Shown here: piece by piece, positions 40,527-44,659 of the stretch
How the letters are laid out: the number at the start of each line of letters is the position of its first letter
Numbering within the stretch: position 1 is the first letter of the stretch
IMG/VR virus record: IMGVR_UViG_3300009788_001696
Coordinates: 1 to 44,659 of that record
Source of the DNA: a virus
Length of the DNA stretch: 44,659 nt
Reading direction: 5' to 3' (one strand)
The notes under the pieces: model-generated
Database searches by the model: none
What the model was told of the DNA's origin: nothing
What the model saw: only the letters and a program-made list of their open reading frames with translations
Translations under genes and position numbers: made by a program

Positions 40527-40555
40527 TTGCACTTCGGAAAGCGGTTTCCTATACT
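40527..40555 (+). promoter_or_regulatory. Operator-containing promoter, copy 1
   Basis: TTGCAC (40527-40532), then a 17-base spacer ending in GGAAAGCGGTTTCC (40536-40549), then TATACT (40550-40555). The GGAAA/TTTCC arms form a short palindrome across the spacer, a good place for a repressor or activator. The repeat extends upstream to an AAAATAGATCCGATTTGG block (40507-40524) and an ACTGAACA box (40485-40492). It drives the 67-residue gene at 40589. Confidence 0.8.
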
Positions 40556-40588
40556 TCAGGAGTCAGCAGGAACCAAGGAGCCGAGACC

Positions 40589-40792
40589 ATGAACACCATC
40601 ACCAACATCATCCACGAAACCGTTGATTGCTTCGTTGCCGAGACCGAGGACGGCCGCATCCGCGTCGGCGCTCACGGCGCTGTTTTCACCGACTACCCCG
40701 CCGACCTCATCGACGTTGATGCTCTCGTGGCCTCCGACGACTTCGATGGCGATGCCGAGGAGCTCGCCTTGCACACCGAGGACCTCGCCTAA
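40589..40792 (+). CDS. Small acidic protein under operator-promoter copy 1
   Basis: A 67-residue protein (MNTITNIIHETVDCFVAETE...), very acidic with a DFDGDAEELALHTEDLA end. AAGGAG lies eight bases before the ATG, and the leader GTCAGCAGGAACCAAGGAG is closely similar to the leader of the next gene. The promoter is 30 bases upstream and a strong terminator follows, so it is a single-gene transcript. Its acidity could fit a DNA-mimic or antirestriction role, but no motif proves it. Confidence 0.65.
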   Translation: MNTITNIIHETVDCFVAETEDGRIRVGAHGAVFTDYPADLIDVDALVASDDFDGDAEELALHTEDLA

Positions 40793-40813
40793 GGCTTCTG
40801 GCCCGCCCGTCCC

Positions 40814-40850
40814 ACGGCCCCTGGCGAAAGCTCGGGGCCGTCGCCTTTTC
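40814..40850 (+). terminator. Rho-independent terminator
   Basis: Perfect 8-bp stem ACGGCCCC (40814-40821) with GGGGCCGT (40834-40841), loop with a GC-GAAA-GC core, then CGCCTTTTC. It ends the first small-gene transcript. The next copy of the ACTGAACA box starts directly after it. Confidence 0.8.
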
Positions 40851-40901
40851 TACTGAACAGAGGGGAGGGAGAAAAAAGATCGCCTCGGGTGCGTTTTATT
40901 G

Positions 40902-40930
40902 TTGACCATCGGAAAGCGGTTTCCTATAAC
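40902..40930 (+). promoter_or_regulatory. Operator-containing promoter, copy 2
   Basis: TTGACC (40902-40907), 17-base spacer with GGAAAGCGGTTTCC (40911-40924), TATAAC (40925-40930). The core 17-nt spacer is identical to copy 3 and differs by one base from copy 1. Upstream, an ACTGAACA box lies at 40852-40859, but the AAAATAGATCC block is missing here. It drives the 117-residue gene at 40967. Confidence 0.8.
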
Positions 40931-40966
40931 AAGGGGGTCAACAGGAACCACCAAGGAGACCGACCC

Positions 40967-41320
40967 ATGAGCTCATTCATCTGCGACGACCGCCACATCT
41001 CAGCCCTCGCCACCTTCGCCAGCGAGAACAACATTTGCGACCGCAACGAGGCCGAGGCGCTCGCCATCGAGCTCCACGCCGAGAACGTCCGAAGCGTGAA
41101 CCATCGCTACAGCGAGAGCGACGCCGACGCCTTCACCTTCGAGCGTGTCGCCACCGCGGGCGAGCCGGTCCGCATCCTCAAGGCCGTCCACTGCTACCAG
41201 TACCAGGCCTGTGAGCATGAGGGCTGGGCCGACAGCCACGCCGCCAAGGTGTGCGAGGCCATCCTCTCGGCGGCGTGTCGCCAGCTCAAGGGCTACAGCG
41301 ACGCGGCTTGGGGCTACTGA
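40967..41320 (+). CDS. Conserved small protein (117 aa) under promoter copy 2
   Basis: A 117-residue protein beginning MSSFICDDRHISALATFASE, with NVRSVNHRYSESDADAFTFE and KAVHCYQYQACEHEGWADSH, ending YSDAAWGY. I have seen this pattern (MSSF..DxHI, then NVRSVNxRY, FxF, KxxxCYxYQxCE) in hypothetical proteins of plasmids and phages, but know no function. AAGGAG is eight bases before the ATG. Its leader GTCAACAGGAACCACCAAGG resembles that of the preceding gene. Confidence 0.8.
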   Translation: MSSFICDDRHISALATFASENNICDRNEAEALAIELHAENVRSVNHRYSESDADAFTFERVATAGEPVRILKAVHCYQYQACEHEGWADSHAAKVCEAILSAACRQLKGYSDAAWGY

Positions 41321-41399
41321 GCCACGGCGAGAGGGGGGGGGCCACCGGGGCCCCTCCCACTGAACAGGCGAGGCCCTCGAAAATAGATCCGATTTGGCC

Positions 41400-41428
41400 T
41401 TGCGTATCGGAAAGCGGTTTCCTATAAC
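41400..41428 (+). promoter_or_regulatory. Operator-containing promoter, copy 3
   Basis: TTGCGT (41400-41405), 17-base spacer with GGAAAGCGGTTTCC (41409-41422), TATAAC (41423-41428). It is preceded by the AAAATAGATCCGATTTGG block (41380-41397) and the ACTGAACA box (41359-41366), so it matches copy 1 over about 70 bases. The ATG of the next gene is only 6 bases after the -10. Confidence 0.8.
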
Positions 41429-41434
41429 TAACTC

Positions 41435-41566
41435 ATGGCGAACGGGACTCGAAGGGCGATTCAAGCGGCGGCTCTCGTCGCGGCCCTCGTCGGAGTCCTC
41501 GCCGGAAACTCAAACCCATCCGGGCGCTTCGTCCGCGAGCTCAATCCCACGGAGATCAGCAAATGA
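41435..41566 (+). CDS. 43-residue hydrophobic peptide, leaderless start
   Basis: ATG 41435 to TGA 41566 encodes MANGTRRAIQAAALVAALVG followed by VLAGNSNPSGRFVRELNPTE and ISK. It has a basic N-terminus and a 17-residue Ala/Leu/Val segment that could be a membrane span or signal. The ATG lies at the predicted transcription start of promoter copy 3, so the mRNA would be leaderless. Its TGA overlaps the next ATG by four bases (ATGA), giving translational coupling. It is too short for routine calling and could be missed. Confidence 0.6.
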   Translation: MANGTRRAIQAAALVAALVGVLAGNSNPSGRFVRELNPTEISK

Positions 41567-41811
41567 CCGACCGACGCACCGACCTGAACGCCGCCCTTCG
41601 TTGGGTCCTCACCGGCATCGAGAACAGCGCCCTCACAAGCGGCTACCTCCGTTGGTCCGATGTCGATGGCTCATGGCACCAAACGCCGCACCGACCCGAG
41701 GCCGGCTACCGCGTGGACGCCGAAGGCATCGTTTATCGCATCATCGCCGAAGGCCGCGAGCGTCGCGTTGGCAAGGTCGACAAATTCCACGCATTCATCA
41801 TCGAGGACTGA
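41563..41811 (+). CDS. Hypothetical protein (82 aa)
   Basis: An 82-residue protein starting MTDRRTDLNAALRWVLTGIE at the ATGA overlap. It has SGYLRWSDVDGSWHQTPHRP, YRVDAEGIVYRIIAEGRERR and a C-terminal HAFIIED. It is a small mixed alpha/beta protein upstream of the methyltransferase with only four bases between. No family is recognised; an accessory to the methyltransferase operon is inferred. Confidence 0.7.
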   Translation: MTDRRTDLNAALRWVLTGIENSALTSGYLRWSDVDGSWHQTPHRPEAGYRVDAEGIVYRIIAEGRERRVGKVDKFHAFIIED

Positions 41812-41815
41812 GGCC

Positions 41816-42796
41816 ATGCGGATCGGTTCACTGTTCAGCGGGATCGGCGGCTTAGAGCTTGGCCTCGAATGGGCCGGGCTCGGTCGCACGGTGTGGCAAG
41901 TCGAATCCAACGCGTTTTGTAGAAGCATCCTGAGCAAACATTGGCCGGAGGTAAAACGCCATGAACAAATCGAAACAGTCGGAGCCGAGTGCCTCGAAAG
42001 AGTCGACCTCATCTGCGGAGGGTTTCCCTGCCAAGATATCAGCTCGGCGGGCAAGGGCGCTGGCCTCGACGGTGATCGAAGCGGCCTTTGGTTCGAAATG
42101 GCGCGCGTCATTCGCGAGCTTCGACCGCGCTTCGTCGTCATTGAAAATGTTGCAGCGCTCGTTATTCGAGGACTCGATCACGTCCTCAGTGACCTTGCCG
42201 CGGGCGGGTATGATGCGATCTGGCTCCCTTTACGAGCTGCCGACGTTGGAGCGCCCCATCGCCGCGAGCGGATCTTTATCGTTGCCTGGAGACTGGACGA
42301 CGCCCATGGCGGGCGACGCTGGGCGAGGACCGCGACGAACGCCGAAGGGGCCAGGTCGCGGGGGTCAACGGGATCTGGTGACGGATGCGATCGAATGGCC
42401 GACGCCTCTGGCAACCGAAACGAAGCGCAGCAACGATCGACGGAATCGAAAACAAGGGCGGTCACTCACACACACGGTGCGAACGATGTGGCCGACAGCG
42501 ACAGCCGGCGACGCGAGGGCTGGCGGCTCCCGCAACACACCGACGAGCAAAGCTCACGCGGGACTCAGTCTGACAGACGCGGTGACGACCGGGGAGTCAA
42601 CTGGCCGCCAGGACCCAACGGTGACTGGGACGCCTATGTCCGAGCGGGTGGTCCTGAACCCGTGGTTCGTCGAGGCACTCATGGGATTCCCAATCGGGCA
42701 CACCGACTGCGAGCCCTCGGAAACTCCGTCGTCCCGCAATGCGCCGAAGTGATCGGACACATCATCAAGCAACTTGAAAGCAGAGGACCTCAATGA
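41816..42796 (+). CDS. C5 cytosine DNA methyltransferase (Dcm family)
   Basis: A 326-residue enzyme starting MRIGSLFSGIGGLELGLEWA; longer starts lie inside the previous gene. All key motifs are present: I FSGIGG (7-12), IV GGFPCQ with catalytic Cys72, VI ENV (110-112), VIII APHRRERIFIVA (146-157) and X RLRALGNSVVPQ near 297-308. The region between VIII and IX (about 160-280), where the target-recognition domain should be, is hydrophilic and low in complexity (SRGSTGSGDGCDRMADASGN...). It would methylate DNA to evade host restriction or to mark phage DNA. The same DNA also encodes a second long ORF at 41961-42752. Confidence 0.92.
   Translation: MRIGSLFSGIGGLELGLEWAGLGRTVWQVESNAFCRSILSKHWPEVKRHEQIETVGAECLERVDLICGGFPCQDISSAGKGAGLDGDRSGLWFEMARVIRELRPRFVVIENVAALVIRGLDHVLSDLAAGGYDAIWLPLRAADVGAPHRRERIFIVAWRLDDAHGGRRWARTATNAEGARSRGSTGSGDGCDRMADASGNRNEAQQRSTESKTRAVTHTHGANDVADSDSRRREGWRLPQHTDEQSSRGTQSDRRGDDRGVNWPPGPNGDWDAYVRAGGPEPVVRRGTHGIPNRAHRLRALGNSVVPQCAEVIGHIIKQLESRGPQ
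41961..42752 (+). CDS. Overprinted gene nested in the methyltransferase, +1 frame
   Basis: A 263-codon ORF in the +1 frame relative to the methyltransferase. It has ATG 41961 and a perfect GGAGGT Shine-Dalgarno eight bases upstream, which itself lies inside the methyltransferase coding sequence. The protein has order: SSSLKMLQRSLFEDS, TLPRAGMMRSGSLYELPTLE, DWTTPMAGDAG, EWPTPLATETKRS, MWPTATAGDARAGG, LNPWFVEALMGFPIGHTD. These match a pattern I recall from phage proteins found with Dcm genes (LFEDS...LPRxGMMxxG.LYxxP, WPTPxAxD, NPxFVExLMGFPxGxTD). It should be taken as dual coding until tested. Function unknown. Confidence 0.6.
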   Translation: MNKSKQSEPSASKESTSSAEGFPAKISARRARALASTVIEAAFGSKWRASFASFDRASSSLKMLQRSLFEDSITSSVTLPRAGMMRSGSLYELPTLERPIAASGSLSLPGDWTTPMAGDAGRGPRRTPKGPGRGGQRDLVTDAIEWPTPLATETKRSNDRRNRKQGRSLTHTVRTMWPTATAGDARAGGSRNTPTSKAHAGLSLTDAVTTGESTGRQDPTVTGTPMSERVVLNPWFVEALMGFPIGHTDCEPSETPSSRNAPK

Positions 42797-43077
42797 AAAC
42801 TAAAACAGACGGCCGCACTGGCCGCACCATCGCCACCGACGGCCAAGCCCTCGGGCATGCGCTGAGGTGCTCGATCCCGCGCCTCAAGGCCGCGGCGGTC
42901 GCTCACGTTTGCAAGGTCTTGCGAAAGCACAAGGGCCGCACCATCCCCGCGGCCGACGAGCTTGGCATCACCTCGCGATCCCTCACGACTTGGATCGCGG
43001 ACTCGAGCGAGCTCGCCGCGGTCCGCGACAAGTTTGGCACTTGGGGCCGTGTGCCCGATCGGTTGGTGAAGTCATGA
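42793..43077 (+). CDS. Small HTH-like DNA-binding protein
   Basis: A 94-residue basic protein whose ATGA overlaps the methyltransferase stop. KVLRKHKGRTIPAADELGIT followed by SRSLTTWIADS reads as a Fis/Xre-type helix-turn-helix near residues 40-70. It begins MKTKTDGRTGRTIATDGQAL. It is a possible regulator of the early operon or of the operators upstream, though nothing direct links it to them. It ends in an ATGA overlap with the next gene. Confidence 0.65.
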   Translation: MKTKTDGRTGRTIATDGQALGHALRCSIPRLKAAAVAHVCKVLRKHKGRTIPAADELGITSRSLTTWIADSSELAAVRDKFGTWGRVPDRLVKS

Positions 43078-43673
43078 ACGACACATCGAAACAGCTTCGA
43101 GCCGTAGAGGTCGAGCACCTCTTCGATACGGGCTCCAACGAGAATTGCCCCAAGGCGACACTCGATGCTTCGTCTAATCCGGTCTGCGATTGTGGCGCAG
43201 ACGGAAAGAACGAGATCATTCAACGTGCGGCGGATTCACTAGAGGCATTGGCCGAGGTGCTCGCTCCGTTTGGTGCCGCTGTCCACCCTAACGGCAAGAG
43301 TGTCGCCGTGATCGATTACTGCTGGCCTTACTACGCCGCGAGCAAAGCCTTGATAAAGTTTGGTAGCGGCGAGGCGATCACCTTCACCGGTTTCAACGGT
43401 GTCGGCGACGCAACGCAATATGTGTGGGAGGGACTTGTCGAGTACGACGAAGGGCTGCACCGCATGGTTTTCCGCGCGAAGCATACGAAGGCGATCGAAC
43501 CGATCCAGGGGCCGCTGTCGATGGTTAGCGAGTCGTCGGCGGAGGTAGACGTTGTGTGTCAGTTTGCCCCGATGAACTTTGACGGACAGCGGTGTCGCGT
43601 CACAATCGAGGTACTCGACGAGGAGTCCGACGAGGACGATGGCGGACCGCCCGATTCCGGCACCGGTTGGTAA
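43074..43673 (+). CDS. Hypothetical acidic protein (199 aa)
   Basis: A 199-residue protein starting at ATG 43074 in the ATGA overlap. NPVCDCGADGK near residues 38-48 may be a metal or zinc-binding knuckle; the middle (EALAEVLAPFGAAVHPNGKS, VIDYCWPYYAASKALIKFGS) is mixed alpha/beta, and the C-terminus is very acidic (LDEESDEDDGGPPDSGTGW). No family is recognised. It is the last gene of the plus-strand cluster. Confidence 0.65.
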   Translation: MNDTSKQLRAVEVEHLFDTGSNENCPKATLDASSNPVCDCGADGKNEIIQRAADSLEALAEVLAPFGAAVHPNGKSVAVIDYCWPYYAASKALIKFGSGEAITFTGFNGVGDATQYVWEGLVEYDEGLHRMVFRAKHTKAIEPIQGPLSMVSESSAEVDVVCQFAPMNFDGQRCRVTIEVLDEESDEDDGGPPDSGTGW

Positions 43674-43680
43674 GTCATTC

Positions 43681-43713
43681 GGCGGCGACCCGCTAGCTTG
43701 ACGGGCCGCCGCC
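43681..43713. terminator. Strong hairpin after the plus-strand cluster
   Basis: Arms GGCGGCGACCCG (43681-43692) and CGGGCCGCCGCC (43702-43713) pair over 12 positions with one mismatch and a nine-base loop. It lies seven bases after the stop at 43673 and before a convergent gene. No T tract follows, so efficiency as a factor-independent terminator is doubtful. Confidence 0.55.
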
Positions 43714-43906
43714 TGGCATTTCAAAACTTGAAATGGTTGTGGTTGGTAGGGAACGATGACGGCCGCGGCCGCCGCGTGTGACCTTTCGGCCACGTTCCCG
43801 GCATGGTTCACCTCCGATGCTGTTCGCAACCTCGACGGCTCTAGCTATACGCGCCGTCTCGGTCGGTGGTCTTGTGCGCGCGCGATTGACCGAGGGATCG
43901 TGGGGA
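43714..43906. other. Convergent intergenic region with an 8-bp inverted repeat
   Basis: A perfect inverted repeat CATTTCAA-AAC-TTGAAATG spans 43717-43735. A plus-strand ATG ORF at 43756-43968 (MTAAAAACDLSATF...) crosses the end of the convergent gene and has no strong ribosome-binding site; I do not call it. Near 43890-43915 AGGGAT and ATCCCT could form a hairpin that ends the minus-strand gene. Confidence 0.4.
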
Positions 43907-44575
43907 TCATCCCTTGCGGAGGATGCGCGCCGCGTTCGCTTTCATCGGTCGAAGCTGTGACTCGATGAGCTCGCGTACGATGGCCTCCGCGCGCTCGAGT
44001 GACTCGCCGGCTTTCGCCGCGGCGTAGACGCGCCGGCTAATTGTCCGCGGTGAATCGGTGACGAGCCGGCGTAGTCCCGAATCGAGCCATCCGAAAACGT
44101 GTTGCTTGACGAGCTCGCGCGAGATCAACTTGCCTTGGAGCTTGTCGGACGCGAGCCGCGACGATCGGACGTCCTCGATCTTCTTGGCCGCTTCGAGCCA
44201 GTCCTTGACCGTGCGCTCCGTTCCGAACCGGTCGAGGAGCTCGCGCAAGGTAAGGTCGAGATAGTCGTTGATGTCGAAGGCATTCGAGCGGAGCTCGGTC
44301 GGTTCCGCGGTATCACTTCGAGGAGGACCACCGGGTTTCTTCTTGGCGCGGGCCTTGGCTTTCGCCGGTTTGGCCGGATCCATCTGAGCGCGGGCGGGTC
44401 GGCGCTTGTGGCCTCGCGCGTATTTCTTGGCGGCCGGGTGGTCGATGTCGATGCGGTCGCGGACCTTCGCAGCCGATAGGACGTTCCGGCATGCCTTGGT
44501 GATTGCCGCCGGTGACACGCCGCACGTCGCGGCAAATTGCGACCGGCTTTCGAGTCGCTTGGTTTGCTTCGGCAC
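43907..44575 (-). CDS. DNA-binding protein resembling a Nu1-type terminase small subunit
   Basis: A 222-residue basic protein starting at GTG 44575 (MPKQTKRLESRSQFAATCGV). SRSQFAATCGVSPAAITKAC is a helix-turn-helix, and IDIDHPAAKKYARGHKRRPA gives a basic arm. The C-terminal half (NDYLDLTLRELLDRFGTERT, LISRELVKQHVFGWLDSGLR, SLERAEAIVRELIESQLRPM) is helical. HPAAKKYA followed by ISRELV..VF is seen in Nu1/DUF1441-like packaging proteins. Because terS already lies before terL, it could be a regulator, a second packaging factor or a relic. Confidence 0.55.
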   Translation of the reverse strand: MPKQTKRLESRSQFAATCGVSPAAITKACRNVLSAAKVRDRIDIDHPAAKKYARGHKRRPARAQMDPAKPAKAKARAKKKPGGPPRSDTAEPTELRSNAFDINDYLDLTLRELLDRFGTERTVKDWLEAAKKIEDVRSSRLASDKLQGKLISRELVKQHVFGWLDSGLRRLVTDSPRTISRRVYAAAKAGESLERAEAIVRELIESQLRPMKANAARILRKG

Positions 44576-44659
44576 CGTCCTCTAAAACGTCGAGCCCTCC
44601 AGGTTAAAAACGATCCGGACTTTTGAAATTGTCCAAGAAGGGCCGTCGCGAATCTGAAC
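44576..44659 (-). promoter_or_regulatory. Short leader of the last minus-strand gene
   Basis: On the minus strand GAGG lies three bases before GTG 44575. Further upstream, GGAC and GTCC form a small inverted repeat around AATTTCAAAA (near 44617-44634). I could not place a convincing -35/-10 pair, and the window ends here. Confidence 0.3.

Noticed and set aside
41671-42465. Minus-strand ORFs across the methyltransferase
   Set aside because: No coding-like pattern or ribosome-binding site, unlike the nested plus-strand frame.
43756-43968. Possible small plus-strand gene
   Set aside because: Overlaps the end of the convergent gene, poor ribosome-binding site and no protein-like pattern.
1-44659. 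tRNA genes or integrase/attachment site
   Set aside because: No cloverleaf-like sequence or recombinase motif recognised by eye; a dedicated scan could change this.

Overview
This window is a GC-rich tailed-phage genome, or a prophage or phage contig, with a contractile tail. Compact gene packing with ATGA and TGATG start-stop overlaps, GTG and TTG starts, a long single-strand morphogenesis operon and four homing endonucleases all fit a phage. The host cannot be named from sequence. Two lipoproteins with clear lipoboxes suggest a diderm, high-GC bacterium. No integrase, repressor, replication gene or tRNA was recognised, so lifestyle is undetermined, and both window ends look artificial (the first gene is cut).

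Layout. (1) 1-3781, plus strand: a tight operon of a truncated helical protein, a HerA/FtsK-like ATPase with a duplicated C-terminal helical module, a winged-helix-like protein, a membrane-anchored protein and three small proteins. (2) 3774-3828: a terminator that ends the leftward operon. (3) 40470 down to 3876, minus strand: one very long late operon. In transcription order it holds terS, terL, a small joining protein, portal, S49 protease with a nested scaffold, decoration protein, major capsid (a lambda-like head module), head-tail joining, tail completion, sheath, tube, a tail-assembly chaperone with a -1 frameshift extension, tape measure, DNA-circularisation-like protein, hub, spike, gp46, baseplate J, gp48-like protein and fibres (a Mu-like contractile tail module). 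After these come two giant 20-residue-repeat fibres, and then an envelope and lysis block: a papain-like protease, two lipoproteins, a GH73 glucosaminidase, a coiled-coil membrane (holin-like) protein and an SLT transglycosylase. (4) 40480-43673, plus strand: a divergent region of small proteins controlled by three near-identical promoter-operator units, then a C5 cytosine methyltransferase with a complete second gene nested in another frame, and two small proteins. (5) 43907-44575, minus strand: a DNA-binding, Nu1-like protein.

Most notable: a 263-codon ORF with its own strong Shine-Dalgarno sequence overprinted inside the methyltransferase gene; three copies of a sigma70-type promoter whose 17-nt spacer carries the same GGAAAGCGGTTTCC operator-like palindrome, the third driving a leaderless 43-codon gene; an unannotated -1 frameshift giving the 238-residue form of the tail chaperone; a GIY-YIG endonuclease flanked by a 12-nt imperfect repeat that recreates the start codon of gp46; and an HNH gene cut by a TAA in its conserved last motif.

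Protein family names come from reading the sequence and recalled family patterns. No database search was run.
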